The translations under genes were made by a program, and so were the position numbers. The notes below the pieces were generated by a model. It ran no database searches, was not told where the DNA came from, and saw nothing but the letters and a program-made list of their open reading frames with translations. Shown here piece by piece: positions 9,875-20,308 of a stretch of 64,000 bases of DNA (position 1 is the stretch's first letter; every line of letters begins with the position of its first letter). This stretch comes from Rhodospirillales bacterium (lineage in GTDB: Bacteria; Pseudomonadota; Alphaproteobacteria; Rhodospirillales; Magnetospirillaceae), in the NCBI GenBank assembly GCA_019455065.1, contig JACFNC010000001.1, forward strand, positions 1 through 64,000, written 5' to 3'.

Positions 9875-11014
9875 ATGACCGCCGATACCGCCACCGTGAT
9901 CAGAAACACCGCGCCCGCACATCTGAACGACCACAATCTGGTGCCGGAGACCGTGGTGCCCGGCGTCCTGGTCGAGAAGCGCCCGGCCAAAACGCCCGAC
10001 GGCAAGGTCGCCGAGGGCCTCTACAACTACTGGATCACGCTGGACAATCCCAAGCAGTACAACTCCTACACCACCGAGATGGTGAAGGGCGTGATCATGG
10101 CTTTCCGCGCCGCCTCGAACGCGCGCGACGGCGTCGCCGTGGTGTTCACCGGCGCCGGCGACAAGGCCTTCTGCACCGGCGGCAACACCAAGGAATACGC
10201 CGAATACTACGCCGGCAATCCGCAGGAATACCGGCAGTACATGCGGCTGTTCAACGACATGGTGTCGGCGATCCTGGGCTGCGACAAGCCGGTGGTCTGC
10301 CGCGTCAACGGCATGCGCATCGGCGGCGGCCAGGAAATCGGCATGGCCTGCGACTTCTCCATCGCCCAGGACCTCGCCAAGTTCGGACAGGCCGGCCCGA
10401 AGCACGGCTCGGCCCCGATCGGCGGCGCCACCGACTTCCTGCCGGTGATGATCGGCTGCGAGAACGCCATGGTCTCCGGGTCGCTGTGCGAGCCGTGGTC
10501 GGCGCACAAGGCCTACCGCATGGGCATGATCATGGACATCGTGCCGGCGCTCAAGGTCGACGGCAGGTTCGTCGCCAATCCGCTGGTCGTCACCGACCGC
10601 TATCTCGACGAGTTCGGCCGCATCGTGCATGGCGAATCCCGGACCGGCGAGGAGCTGGCAAAGGGCAAGGAGCTGCTGAAGCAGGGCGCGGTCGACCTCA
10701 GCCTGCTCGACGCCAAGGTCGAGGAGGTGTGCGCCAAGATCCTGCTCACCTTCCCCGACTGCTTCACCAAGACCATTCAGGAACTGCGCAAGCCCAAGCT
10801 GATCGCCTGGAACGCCAACAAGGAGAACAGCCGCGACTGGCTCGGCCTCAACATGATGACCGAGGCGCGCGCCGGCTTCCGGGCCTTCAACGAGGGCACC
10901 AAGGAGGACCGCGAGGTCGACTTCGTTGCCCTGCGCCAGGCGCTGGCCAAGGGCACGCCGTGGACCGACGCGCTGACCGAGAGCCTGATGCCGGCCACGA
11001 GGGCGGGGAAATGA
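9875..11014 (+). CDS. oah: 6-oxocyclohex-1-ene-1-carbonyl-CoA hydrolase
   Basis: A 379-residue crotonase-fold ring-opening hydrolase (Oah/BamA type) that adds water twice to 6-oxocyclohexenecarbonyl-CoA and cleaves the ring to 3-hydroxypimelyl-CoA. Oxyanion-hole elements are AFCTGGNTKEY (99-109) and GMRIGGGQEIG (146-156). The length of about 380, longer than ordinary enoyl-CoA hydratases, is typical of this family. A GAGAAGGGGG ribosome site lies just before ATG 9875. Its stop overlaps the dch start (ATGA at 11011-11014). Confidence 0.94.
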   Translation: MTADTATVIRNTAPAHLNDHNLVPETVVPGVLVEKRPAKTPDGKVAEGLYNYWITLDNPKQYNSYTTEMVKGVIMAFRAASNARDGVAVVFTGAGDKAFCTGGNTKEYAEYYAGNPQEYRQYMRLFNDMVSAILGCDKPVVCRVNGMRIGGGQEIGMACDFSIAQDLAKFGQAGPKHGSAPIGGATDFLPVMIGCENAMVSGSLCEPWSAHKAYRMGMIMDIVPALKVDGRFVANPLVVTDRYLDEFGRIVHGESRTGEELAKGKELLKQGAVDLSLLDAKVEEVCAKILLTFPDCFTKTIQELRKPKLIAWNANKENSRDWLGLNMMTEARAGFRAFNEGTKEDREVDFVALRQALAKGTPWTDALTESLMPATRAGK

Positions 11015-11781
11015 CCGACTCCCCGCTCCGGGTATGGCGCGACCGGGAGGGCAAGCTCCTCCGCCTGCGCCTCGCCCGGCCGAAGGCCAACATCGTCGAC
11101 GCCGCGATGATCGCGGCGTTGCAGGCGGCGTTGGACGAGGCCGCCGGCGATGCGCACCTGCGGGGTGTGCTGCTCGACCACGAGGGGCCGCATTTCAGCT
11201 TCGGCGCGTCGGTGCAGGAGCACATGCCCGAGCAGTGCGCCGCCATGCTGAAGAGCCTGCATGCGCTGGTGCTGCGCATGGTCGAGTTTCCGGTGCCCAT
11301 CCTGGTCGCGGTGCGCGGCCAGTGTCTGGGCGGCGGGCTCGAGGTGGCCATGGCGGGACACCTGATGTACGTCGCTCCCGACGCACGCCTGGGGCAGCCC
11401 GAAATCCAGATCGGCGTGTTCGCCCCCGCCGCCTCATGCCTGATGCCCGAGCGGATGCCGCGTGTGCAGGCCGAAGACCTGCTGTTCTCCGGCCGCAGCA
11501 TCACCGGTGAGGAGGCGGCCCGTCACGGCCTCGCGAACAGCGTCGCCGAAGATCCCGAGGCCGCCGCCCTTGCCTGGTTCGACGGCTCGGTCGCCAAGCA
11601 CAGCGCGGCCGTGCTGCGCTACGCCGTGCAGGCGGTGCGCGCCGACATGGTGGAGCGCGTCAAAGCCCGTATCGCCTTTGTCGAGACCCTTTATCTTTCC
11701 GGCCTTATGTCCTCTCACGACGCCGTCGAAGGGTTGACGGCGTTCCTCGAGAAGCGGCCGGCCAAATGGGAGGACCGTTGA
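11011..11781 (+). CDS. dch: Cyclohexa-1,5-diene-1-carbonyl-CoA hydratase
   Basis: A 256-residue crotonase-family protein that hydrates the dienoyl-CoA produced by benzoyl-CoA reductase. CoA-binding and oxyanion segments are HFSFGASVQEH (61-71) and GQCLGGGLEVAM (103-114). It is translationally coupled to oah by a 4-bp overlap and lies 2 bp before bcrC. The function is assigned by family resemblance and by its position between the other two modified beta-oxidation enzymes and the reductase genes. Confidence 0.92.
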   Translation: MTDSPLRVWRDREGKLLRLRLARPKANIVDAAMIAALQAALDEAAGDAHLRGVLLDHEGPHFSFGASVQEHMPEQCAAMLKSLHALVLRMVEFPVPILVAVRGQCLGGGLEVAMAGHLMYVAPDARLGQPEIQIGVFAPAASCLMPERMPRVQAEDLLFSGRSITGEEAARHGLANSVAEDPEAAALAWFDGSVAKHSAAVLRYAVQAVRADMVERVKARIAFVETLYLSGLMSSHDAVEGLTAFLEKRPAKWEDR

Positions 11782-11783
11782 GT

Positions 11784-12953
11784 ATGTCTACAGCCGAAAT
11801 CGTCAGCCGCGCGCAGCAGCTGTTCGAAGATCTCAACTTCACCTATGCCCGCGAATGGAAGGCGGCGGCGCCTGGGCGCAAGGTGGTGGGTTTCATGCCG
11901 GTCTACGTGCCGCGCGAGATGATCTGGGCGGCGGGAGCGCTGCCGTTGGGCATCTTCGGCGGCGGTGACGAACTCGAGGTCATCCACGGCGACGCCTACT
12001 ACCAGAGCTACATTTGCCGCATTCCGCGCTCGACCATCGAACTCGGGGTGTCCAACCGCCTCGACTTCGTCGACGGCATGCTGTTCCCGTTCGTTTGCGA
12101 CGTGATCCGGAACCTCTCGGGTATCTGGAAGATCATGTTCCCGAACGTGTATTCGAAGTTCTTCGACACCCCGCAGAACTACCAGAGCAGCATCGGCGGC
12201 AATTACTACGTCCAGGAACTCCACGAACTCCGCGAGGGGCTGGAGAAGATGGCCGGCCGCAAGATCACCGACGACGACTTGCGTCGCTCCATCGCCGACT
12301 ACAACGAGAACCGCAAGGCCGTGCGCGAGGTCTACGACTTCCGGATCGAGCAGCCGTGGAAGGCTCCCGCCTGGGAGGTCTATCTGCTCATGCGCGCCGG
12401 AATGGTCCTGCCTCCTGACGAGCACACGAAGATGTTGCGTGACTACGTCGCCGCAGCCAGGGATGAGGATCGGCCGATCCGCGACAACTGCCGCATCGTC
12501 GTCACCGGTTCGTTCTGCGAGCAGCCGCCGCTCAACCTGGTGAAGTCGATCGAGATGGCCGGCTGCTACGTGGTCGACGACGACTACATGCTGGTCAACC
12601 GCTGGCTGATGACCGACGTACCCACCGAGGGCGATCCTCTCGTCAACCTCTCCGAGGCGTTCATCAAGCATTCCGTCGAGACGGCGTGCAAGTACGTCGA
12701 CAAGGAAGAGGTCAAGGGGCAGTTCCTGGTCGAATCGGTGCGCAGGAGCAAGGCCGAGGGCGTGATCTTCGCGGCGCCCAGCTTCTGTGATCCGGCCCTG
12801 CTGGATCGCCCGATGCTGCAGCATCGCCTGACCGAGAACAACATCCCGTTCATCGCCTTCAAATACGCCGAGAACTCCGGGCAGATGCAGCCCATCCGCG
12901 AGCAGGCTGGCACTTTCGCCGACTCGATCAAGCTGTGGAGCGAGCAACAATGA
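11784..12953 (+). CDS. bcrC: Benzoyl-CoA reductase, gamma subunit
   Basis: This 389-residue protein is one half of the substrate-reducing BcrBC module of ATP-dependent class I benzoyl-CoA reductase (HgdB/HgdC-like fold). Family features include FMPVYVPREMIWAAGALP near 32-50, Cys residues in SYICRIPR, and VTGSFCEQPPLNLV and AAPSFCDPALLDRP in the second half. Length matches known BcrC (about 387). The ATG at 11784 has a GGGAGGA site upstream; ATG 11766 is a less likely alternative. Its stop overlaps the bcrB start (ATGA). Confidence 0.95.
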   Translation: MSTAEIVSRAQQLFEDLNFTYAREWKAAAPGRKVVGFMPVYVPREMIWAAGALPLGIFGGGDELEVIHGDAYYQSYICRIPRSTIELGVSNRLDFVDGMLFPFVCDVIRNLSGIWKIMFPNVYSKFFDTPQNYQSSIGGNYYVQELHELREGLEKMAGRKITDDDLRRSIADYNENRKAVREVYDFRIEQPWKAPAWEVYLLMRAGMVLPPDEHTKMLRDYVAAARDEDRPIRDNCRIVVTGSFCEQPPLNLVKSIEMAGCYVVDDDYMLVNRWLMTDVPTEGDPLVNLSEAFIKHSVETACKYVDKEEVKGQFLVESVRRSKAEGVIFAAPSFCDPALLDRPMLQHRLTENNIPFIAFKYAENSGQMQPIREQAGTFADSIKLWSEQQ

Positions 12954-14236
12954 GCGCCAAGGAAACCGTCAAAGAACCTTCGATGCTGAAGCAGAAGGAG
13001 ATGATCGCGCGCAACTATGACGCGATTACATCCGCGAAGGAAACGGGCCGCAAAGTTTCTTCGACCTTCGTGCCGGGAAACTTGAACGAACTGGTGATGT
13101 CGTTCGGCATCCTCAACAACCTGCCGGAGATCAACGCCATCCAGAACGGGATGCGCAAGGCCTCGGGCCCGATGATCATGGACGCCGAGAAACGCGGCCA
13201 CTCCGAGGACGTGTGCACCTACGTCAAGGCCGACATCGGCATGATGGCCAGGGGCAACATCGCGCCCAACGGCAAGCCGATGCCCGATCCGGACGTGCTG
13301 CTGCTCAGCTACACCGGCTGCTTCACCTTCATGAAGTGGTTCGAACTGCTGCGCGAGGAGTACAAGTGCCCGACCTTGATGCTGCATGTGCCCTATGAGG
13401 GCGACGGCCACATGACCAAGAACATGGTCGACTACGTGGTGAAGCAGCTCAAGGAAGTGATCATCCCCGGCCTTGAAGAGGTCAGCGGGGTGAAGTTCGA
13501 CATCGACCGCCTGCGCGAATACATGCGCAACTCGGCCAAGGCCGAGGACGACCTCGTTTGGGTGCTCGAAACCGGCAAGCTGAAGCCGTCGCCGATCGAC
13601 GCCTATTTCGGCGGCGTCTACTACATCGGCCCGATGTTCACCGCGTTCCGCGGCACCGAGGACGCGGTGGAGTACTACAAGCTGCTGCGTAAGGAAATCC
13701 AGTACCGCGTCGACAACAAGCTGGGCCCGATCACGCCGGATGGCGAGATGAAGGATCAGAAGTATCGGCTGGTCGTCGAAGGGCCGCCGAACTGGACGCA
13801 TTTCCGCGAGTTCTGGAAGATGTTCTACGACGAGGGCGCGGTCGTCGTCGCCAGCACCTACACCAAGGTCGGCGGCACTTACGACCAGGGCTTCCGCCAC
13901 GACGAGACGCGTCCGCTGGAGTCGCTCGCCGAGTACTGCCTGTCCTGCTACACGAACCGCAATCTCCCCGACCGCATCGGGATGATGGAGCGCTACATCA
14001 ACGAGTACGAGGCCGACGGCCTGCTGACCAACTCGATCAAGAGCTGCAACAGCTTCTCGGCCGGTCAGCTCCTGATGATGCGTGAAATCGAGCGCCGCAC
14101 CGGCAAGCCGGGCGCGTTTATCGAAACCGATCTGGTCGACCCGCGCTACTTCTCCGCCGCTAACGTCAAGAATCGCCTGGAAAGCTATTTCCAGATGATC
14201 GACCAGAAGCGGAAGGGCGCGAAGTCCGCGGCGTAG
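12950..14236 (+). CDS. bcrB: Benzoyl-CoA reductase, beta subunit
   Basis: A 428-residue partner of BcrC that binds benzoyl-CoA and a [4Fe-4S] cluster at the active site. It shares the HgdB-type fold, with conserved Cys in SYTGCFTFMKW, YCLSCYTN and IKSCNSFSAG, and the segment FVPGNLNELVMSFG near the N-terminus. Length fits the Thauera/Magnetospirillum-type subunit (about 430). The start ATG at 12950 overlaps the bcrC stop; the bcrA start is 15 bp downstream. Confidence 0.95.
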   Translation: MSAKETVKEPSMLKQKEMIARNYDAITSAKETGRKVSSTFVPGNLNELVMSFGILNNLPEINAIQNGMRKASGPMIMDAEKRGHSEDVCTYVKADIGMMARGNIAPNGKPMPDPDVLLLSYTGCFTFMKWFELLREEYKCPTLMLHVPYEGDGHMTKNMVDYVVKQLKEVIIPGLEEVSGVKFDIDRLREYMRNSAKAEDDLVWVLETGKLKPSPIDAYFGGVYYIGPMFTAFRGTEDAVEYYKLLRKEIQYRVDNKLGPITPDGEMKDQKYRLVVEGPPNWTHFREFWKMFYDEGAVVVASTYTKVGGTYDQGFRHDETRPLESLAEYCLSCYTNRNLPDRIGMMERYINEYEADGLLTNSIKSCNSFSAGQLLMMREIERRTGKPGAFIETDLVDPRYFSAANVKNRLESYFQMIDQKRKGAKSAA

Positions 14237-14251
14237 GAAGGATAGATACAA

Positions 14252-15562
14252 ATGCAAAGCTTCATCGGAATCGATCTCGGCTCGACCACGACCAAGGCCG
14301 TGCTGATGGACGACACGGGCACCGTGCTCGGCCGCGGGATCACCAACTCGCGCTCCAACTACGACACGGCCTGCGCCGTGGCCAAGCAGGAGGCGCTCAT
14401 CAACACCCGGTTCACCTTGTTCCGTCAGAACCTCGGCCACGACTCGGGCGACGCGAACAAGGTCGAGATCTTTCTCGAAGGACTGGAGCGGAACTTCCGC
14501 CTCGTCCAGTTCATCGAGCAGCTCAACGACCTGCACGAGACCTGCGTCCGCAACACGGCCGGTAGCCGCTTCGAGGGCAAGGAGAAGGCGGTCGCCGAGG
14601 CGTTGGGTCATCTTTTTGACCAGCTTCGCGAGGACGCCCTGTCGCTGTTCGCCCCGGGGGCCGAGCGCAAGTCGGACTTCTTCCGGGATATCGCCGGCTC
14701 GCGCTACATGCACTTCGGCGAGTTGGTGGCCAAGGATACGGGCCTAGGCTTCGACCTGCTGCTCAACGTCTATGACAAGTCGATCATCGAGGTCGAGAAT
14801 CGGCCGCCGTCGGGCGAAATGAAGAACAAGTTCCTCGAGGCCCTGAATCGCGTCGTGAAGGAGGGCAGCCTGCCGTTCAACGCCGCCGAGGTCGAGGAAC
14901 CGGTCAAGAAGGCGCTCGACGTCGACATCATCGAGACGAGCGTGGTGGGCACCGGCTATGGCCGCGTGCGTCTGCCCTTCGCCAAGGAGTTCATCCGCTC
15001 CGAAATCCTGTGCCACGGTCTGGGCGCGCACCTGATGTATCCCCAGACCCGCACCGTGCTCGACATCGGCGGCCAGGACACCAAGTCGATCCAGGTCGAC
15101 CCCAAGGGCATCGTCGAGAACTTCCAGATGAACGACCGCTGCGCCGCCGGGTGCGGCCGCTACCTGGGATACATCGCCGACGAAATGAACATGGGCCTGC
15201 ACGAGCTGGGCCCGATGGCGATGAAGGCCAACAAGGTGGCGCGCATCAATTCCACCTGCACGGTGTTCGCCGGCGCCGAGCTGCGCGACCGGCTGGCGAT
15301 GGGCGAGCGGCGCGAGGACATCCTGGCCGGTCTGCACCGCGCCATCATCCTGCGCGCCATGTCGATCATCTCGCGTTCGGGCGGCATTACCGACGAATTC
15401 ACGTTCACCGGTGGCGTCGCCAAGAACGAGGCTGCGGTGCGCGAGCTTCGCAAGCTGGTCTACGAGAACTACGGCGAGGTGACCATCAACATCAACCCGA
15501 ACTCGATCTACACCGGTGCCCTCGGGGCCGCCGAGTTCGCGCGCCGCGCGGTCATCAACTGA
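14252..15562 (+). CDS. bcrA: Benzoyl-CoA reductase, alpha subunit (ATPase)
   Basis: A 436-residue ASKHA-fold ATPase of the electron-activating BcrAD module. It couples ATP hydrolysis to ferredoxin-derived low-potential electron transfer onto BcrBC. The first phosphate loop is [13 protein letters not shown] (5-17). Cys residues in CAAGCG (about 297-301) and STCTVFAG (about 335) are the expected ligands of the cluster shared with BcrD. The C-terminal [11 protein letters not shown] is the ASKHA adenosine motif. It contains an insertion relative to BcrD, as usual for the larger subunit. Confidence 0.95.
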   Translation: MQSFIGIDLGSTTTKAVLMDDTGTVLGRGITNSRSNYDTACAVAKQEALINTRFTLFRQNLGHDSGDANKVEIFLEGLERNFRLVQFIEQLNDLHETCVRNTAGSRFEGKEKAVAEALGHLFDQLREDALSLFAPGAERKSDFFRDIAGSRYMHFGELVAKDTGLGFDLLLNVYDKSIIEVENRPPSGEMKNKFLEALNRVVKEGSLPFNAAEVEEPVKKALDVDIIETSVVGTGYGRVRLPFAKEFIRSEILCHGLGAHLMYPQTRTVLDIGGQDTKSIQVDPKGIVENFQMNDRCAAGCGRYLGYIADEMNMGLHELGPMAMKANKVARINSTCTVFAGAELRDRLAMGERREDILAGLHRAIILRAMSIISRSGGITDEFTFTGGVAKNEAAVRELRKLVYENYGEVTININPNSIYTGALGAAEFARRAVIN

Positions 15563-15585
15563 CCGGCCGTAGAAGGAGGAACGAG

Positions 15586-16694
<1,109 letters not shown>

Positions 16695-16713
16695 GGCCGC
16701 GTCGGAACAAAAG

Positions 16714-16749
16714 AAAACCCCGGGAGGCGCTCACCTCCCGGGGTTTTTT
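16714..16749. terminator. Bidirectional intrinsic terminator after the bcr operon
   Basis: A perfect 14-bp stem (AAAACCCCGGGAGG and its complement) with a 6-nt loop, ending in a run of T on the plus strand and, because the arm starts with AAAA, a run of T on the minus strand too. It lies between the convergent ferredoxin and porin genes and can stop both transcripts. Confidence 0.92.
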
Positions 16750-16761
16750 GTTGTCCGCCAG

Positions 16762-18093
16762 CTAGAACCGATAGCGGGTCGCGAGTTGGAGGCGGTGCGC
16801 CTCGCCTTCGCCGGCACCGTTGGACTCCAGCTTGCCCCATAGCCATTCGGCGCCGAGGTCGATCATGGAGACGGGGTTCCAGATGACGTTGGCCGCCAGG
16901 TAGTGGGACTTCTGGAAGGCCGTGGCCGCCTGAGTTGCCACATTGTCGACCTCGACGTAGCCGTAGGTGGCGTTCGACCGAAGGGTCGGATTCCAATGGT
17001 GCTGGAAGCTGGCATAGCCGCCCCAGGATTCCAGAACCTCCAGCGACGAGGTCGCAGTGACGAACACCGCCCCTTGGCCGCCGGCCGCCGCCAGGTCGTT
17101 GACGTAACGGCCGATGCCGTTGCCGAAATAGAGCTGGCCGCGAATGTTGTCCTTTCCCAGGGCCGGGAGATTGATGCGGGTGCTGACATTCAGGCCCCAG
17201 CCGAACTCTTCGTCGCCGGTGCCAGGGCCGGAGTCGTTGGCGATTTGACGGACCAGGCCGCCGGCCTGGAAGTGCCCCCAATCCGCCTCCATGCGCCACC
17301 GGCCGGCAAAGTCGGGGTACTGGTCCAGGTTGCTGCCGCCGCTGATGTCGCCTTCCGGGTTCTCGACGGCGACCGCGACGCTCATTCCGCCGCCCATCGG
17401 CTGGGTCCAGCGGACCTGGCCCTGGCGAACGCTGATCTGGGCGTTGACACCCTGAAAATCGAGTGTCTCGGGCAAAGCGGTAACGTCCATGAACGTGGTC
17501 CAGGTCTGGCCTGCCGTGAAATTGCCCACCTCGCCATACGCATGGCGTAGGCGGAACCCGAAGGAATTGGTGGCCACCTGCGTGCCACCGGCGCCGTAGA
17601 AGTCGCCTTCCACATAGGCGCGTACCACGCCCAGCGCCGACGGGCTGCGGGCATCGATGTTGAACCGCGACTCCCGGGCATGAAGGATGGTGCGGCCATT
17701 CTGCCCGGCCGCTGCCGTACCCTCCAGCGGGATGGCGGAGGTCGGGAAGGTGAACTCGGAATTGATGGCGTCGAAATCATGGATGGCGTCGAGTTTGACG
17801 TACCCGCCGATTTTCAGCGAGATGTCGGTCTCGGGAAGTTTTATCGAACCGGGAAAGGCGCCAGCCGTAACCACGTTGGTCGCGGGCTGCGGTGCCGGCG
17901 TCCCGCGCGCGAGCGTGTCGAGGCGCTGGCGGAGTTCGTTGATTTCGCGGCTTTGCTGCTGAATCTGGTCTTGCTGCCGGTCAACCGTGCGCCGCAACTC
18001 CTCGACTGTCTGGGCCCCGGCCGGTGGGGCGCTGAGGAGCGGAATCGAGGCCACTAGCGCAGCGCAGATCGACGTCGTCAAACGTGGTTTCAT
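16762..18093 (-). CDS. DcaP-like outer-membrane porin
   Basis: A 443-residue protein with a signal peptide (cleavage near AGA-QTVE, about 27-28), an N-terminal periplasmic coiled coil (about 30-62: EELRRTVDRQQDQIQQQSRE and on), then a beta-barrel with GGYVKLDAIHDFD and a final aromatic residue (ATRYRF). This matches DcaP-type trimeric porins, which pass dicarboxylates and other small acids. Placement tail-to-tail with the bcr operon suggests uptake of aromatic or dicarboxylic acids (inference). The start codon and signal peptide agree. Confidence 0.85.
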   Translation of the reverse strand: MKPRLTTSICAALVASIPLLSAPPAGAQTVEELRRTVDRQQDQIQQQSREINELRQRLDTLARGTPAPQPATNVVTAGAFPGSIKLPETDISLKIGGYVKLDAIHDFDAINSEFTFPTSAIPLEGTAAAGQNGRTILHARESRFNIDARSPSALGVVRAYVEGDFYGAGGTQVATNSFGFRLRHAYGEVGNFTAGQTWTTFMDVTALPETLDFQGVNAQISVRQGQVRWTQPMGGGMSVAVAVENPEGDISGGSNLDQYPDFAGRWRMEADWGHFQAGGLVRQIANDSGPGTGDEEFGWGLNVSTRINLPALGKDNIRGQLYFGNGIGRYVNDLAAAGGQGAVFVTATSSLEVLESWGGYASFQHHWNPTLRSNATYGYVEVDNVATQAATAFQKSHYLAANVIWNPVSMIDLGAEWLWGKLESNGAGEGEAHRLQLATRYRF

Positions 18094-18388
18094 GCTTCAC
18101 CCCTCTCGCTCATGCAGGTGACTCCATCGGCCAACTGCCAACTGTTTAGTGCTGCCGCGAGAAGGATAAACAAGCAAAACACCAGAGAAATGGCGCGCAT
18201 GTATTATGGGAGGATTAAAGGGAGCGTCGATCGTCCCCTTCGGGCCGATCGGTCACTTGCGAAATGTTTGTTCACCTATGGGAGAATTATCGGCACCGAC
18301 AAAATAGCCGCGTCGCTCGCCGAACTGGTTAGGCGTTGGAAATCGACGCGCGGGTTGGACCCGCGCATCGATCCAGCAAATTGCCACT
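18094..18388. other. Intergenic region upstream of the porin
   Basis: No convincing gene is seen: a 98-codon plus-strand frame here has no ribosome site and no family resemblance. The stretch is the likely promoter region for the minus-strand porin. I see no clear operator or terminator in it. Confidence 0.4.
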
Positions 18389-18922
18389 CTAGTCCAACGG
18401 GTACGTAAACGACAGCCGCTGCGAGGGATTGAAACCCAGCCGCTTAAGGAAGCCCAGAAGCGCGAAGTTGTCCCAATCCAGCTGCGTGTAAACGCGCTCG
18501 ACGCGCAGAGACGCGAGATTCGAGAGGAGTTGTGAAAGCAAGGCGCGCCCGACGTTGCGATGCGAGAAGGCGGGATTCACCCCGATGGTGTCGATGACGG
18601 CCGCAGGAACAGTTCGCCCGTATTCGCCGAAATCGACGCGGGCCATTACGAATCCGGCGAACTGGCCGTCCACCTCGGCAACGAGCGATACCCGCACGCC
18701 GGACTCGTTCAATGCCTCGGCAAGCTTGCGTTTGTAGTACGAGCTGCGATCGCGGCCGGTGATCTTGCGGTCGATGCCGATGATTGCGGGCAGGTCTCGC
18801 TCCTCCATCGAGCGTACCGGAACGATGTCACGCGACAGCGCCTCGAAGTCGTCACCCGACGGGTCACTGAAATCGACCTCGTCGGCCACGTTGAGGTTAT
18901 GGGGAATCTGGGTAGTGGGCAT
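18389..18922 (-). CDS. GNAT-family acetyltransferase, paralogue 1
   Basis: A 177-residue GNAT-fold protein: an N-terminal extension of about 35 residues, IVPVRSMEERDLPAIIGIDR as the first strand and helix, then FVMARVDFG and VIDTIGVNPAFSHRNVGRAL. The acetyl-CoA loop is degenerate (HRNVG instead of R/QxxGxG/A). The C-terminal TQLDWDNFALLGFLKRLGFN matches the second GNAT gene beside it (QADWTQYDIVHFFGAAGF), so the two are paralogues. ATG 18922 is chosen over an upstream frame that overlaps the neighbour. The substrate is unknown. Acetyltransferase genes also occur in other benzoate clusters (for example badL of Rhodopseudomonas), hinting at control by acylation. Confidence 0.78.
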   Translation of the reverse strand: MPTTQIPHNLNVADEVDFSDPSGDDFEALSRDIVPVRSMEERDLPAIIGIDRKITGRDRSSYYKRKLAEALNESGVRVSLVAEVDGQFAGFVMARVDFGEYGRTVPAAVIDTIGVNPAFSHRNVGRALLSQLLSNLASLRVERVYTQLDWDNFALLGFLKRLGFNPSQRLSFTYPLD

Positions 18923-18935
18923 GGCGGCGGGCTCC

Positions 18936-19406
18936 TCAGAAGTCGGCGCTGGCGGTGGTCTGGCGTTCGAGTACGAGGCGCGGCGCGAGGGTGAAGCCGG
19001 CGGCGCCGAAGAAATGGACGATGTCGTACTGGGTCCAATCCGCTTGCGTCTGCAACTCGCGCACGCCACGCCCGCGCAGGGCCTGGGTGAGGGCGGTCAT
19101 GAGTTGGCGCCCCACACCCCGCCCCTGGGCATCGGGATGCACGTTGACCGCGTCCAGGACGGCGACGGGAGCGACACCGCCAAATTCGCCATCGAGAACG
19201 TAGGCGAACGCGAAACCCACAAGCGAGCCGTCAACCGCGGCGCCCAGGGAAAGGAAAGCGCCGGGCTCGCGTGCCGCGGCGTCCAGCCGTTTCTCGAAAA
19301 ACCCACGGCGCGACTGGCCGGTGGTAAGGCGATCGAGGTCGATGACGCCCTCGAGATCCGCGGGAACGATCGGGCGTATAGACGCTTTGCTAGTCCTGTC
19401 CGTCAT
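18936..19406 (-). CDS. GNAT-family acetyltransferase, paralogue 2
   Basis: A 156-residue GNAT protein with an intact acetyl-CoA loop (VHPDAQGRGVGRQLM). The first motif is IRPIVPADLEGVIDLDR and the C-terminal strand pair is RELQTQADWTQYDIVHFFGAAGF. It lies 13 bp upstream of paralogue 1, so the two are probably cotranscribed. They may act as a pair, one catalytic and one degenerate. The substrate is unknown. Confidence 0.82.
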   Translation of the reverse strand: MTDRTSKASIRPIVPADLEGVIDLDRLTTGQSRRGFFEKRLDAAAREPGAFLSLGAAVDGSLVGFAFAYVLDGEFGGVAPVAVLDAVNVHPDAQGRGVGRQLMTALTQALRGRGVRELQTQADWTQYDIVHFFGAAGFTLAPRLVLERQTTASADF

Positions 19407-19531
19407 ATCTCTCCCCTGTTCGCGAACGCCGGGGCGGTCTTGACTTCTTCCCGTACCGGCGATAGCCTAGCTTAAATAGATAATTCGGTACTAGAATACC
19501 TAAATCCCTCTCTGACAGTCAAGGAAAACAG

Positions 19532-20251
19532 ATGTCGGCAGTCTTCACTTGCGATTTCGCCGGGCGGGCGGCGATCGTCACCGGCGGCCAGCGTGGCATC
19601 GGCCGTCGCATCGCCGAACGGCTTGCCGCCGACGGGGCCGAGGTTCACGTCTTCGATCGCGAGGGCGGCGAGCATGTGCCGGGGATCACTTTCCATGCCG
19701 TGGACATCGCCGATTCTGCGGCAGTCACCGAGGTGGTGGCAAGCCTGGAAAATCCGCCGCTGCTTTTGGTCAACAATGCCGGCATCACCCGGGACCGCAG
19801 CCTGATGCGCATGTCGGACGCCGAGTGGCAGGCGGTGATCGACGTCAACCTGACCGGCGCGTTCCACATGCTGCGCGCCGTTGCGCCGCGTATGGTCGAG
19901 GCCGGCTACGGGAGAATTGTAAACATCACTTCGATCAACGGTATGCGCGGCAAGTTCGGGCAGGCCAACTACAGCGCCTCAAAGGCCGGACTGATCGGCC
20001 TGACGAAAACCGCGGCCCGCGAATTGGGGCCCAAGGGAATCAGCGTGAACGCCGTCGCGCCGGGAATGGTCCTGACCGAGATGACCTTGGCGCTGGCCGA
20101 GGAATTTCGCAAGAAGGCGCTGGATGAAACCGTCCTCAAGCGCCTGCCGGACGTTGACGACATGGCCAACGCCGTTCTTTTCCTGCTGTCCGATGCGGCT
20201 CGAATGATCACCGGCCAAGTGGTCAAGGTGGACGCCGGCCAGTACATCTAG
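19532..20251 (+). CDS. SDR-family 3-oxoacyl/3-hydroxyacyl reductase (FabG-like)
   Basis: A 239-residue classical short-chain dehydrogenase. It has the cofactor motif TGGQRGIGRRIA (17-28), NNAGITRD, the catalytic Ser in NITSINGM, and the YSASK catalytic Tyr/Lys pair, and it ends ITGQVVKVDAGQYI. FabG-like enzymes reduce 3-oxoacyl-ACP or oxidise 3-hydroxyacyl-CoA. Near a benzoyl-CoA cluster a role in oxidising 3-hydroxypimelyl-CoA is possible, but sequence alone does not fix the substrate. It is transcribed away from the GNAT pair; a hairpin follows its stop. Confidence 0.85.
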   Translation: MSAVFTCDFAGRAAIVTGGQRGIGRRIAERLAADGAEVHVFDREGGEHVPGITFHAVDIADSAAVTEVVASLENPPLLLVNNAGITRDRSLMRMSDAEWQAVIDVNLTGAFHMLRAVAPRMVEAGYGRIVNITSINGMRGKFGQANYSASKAGLIGLTKTAARELGPKGISVNAVAPGMVLTEMTLALAEEFRKKALDETVLKRLPDVDDMANAVLFLLSDAARMITGQVVKVDAGQYI

Positions 20252-20264
20252 GACGGGCGAGATA

Positions 20265-20292
20265 GCGACGGCGCCCGCCGGGGCGCCGTCGC
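20265..20292. terminator. Hairpin between convergent SDR and Gly-rich protein genes
   Basis: A perfect 12-bp stem (GCGACGGCGCCC / GGGCGCCGTCGC) with a GCCG loop, between two converging genes. There is no T-run after it, so it is terminator-like rather than a proven intrinsic terminator. Confidence 0.6.
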
Positions 20293-20308
20293 ATCCCTGA
20301 AGGGTCGG

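Noticed and set aside
12584-14713. A 709-codon minus-strand frame opposite bcrB and bcrA.
   Set aside because: It lies across confidently assigned bcr genes and shows the composition of an antisense frame.
18112-18408. 98-codon plus-strand frame upstream of the porin.
   Set aside because: No ribosome site, overlaps the end of the GNAT gene, no family resemblance.
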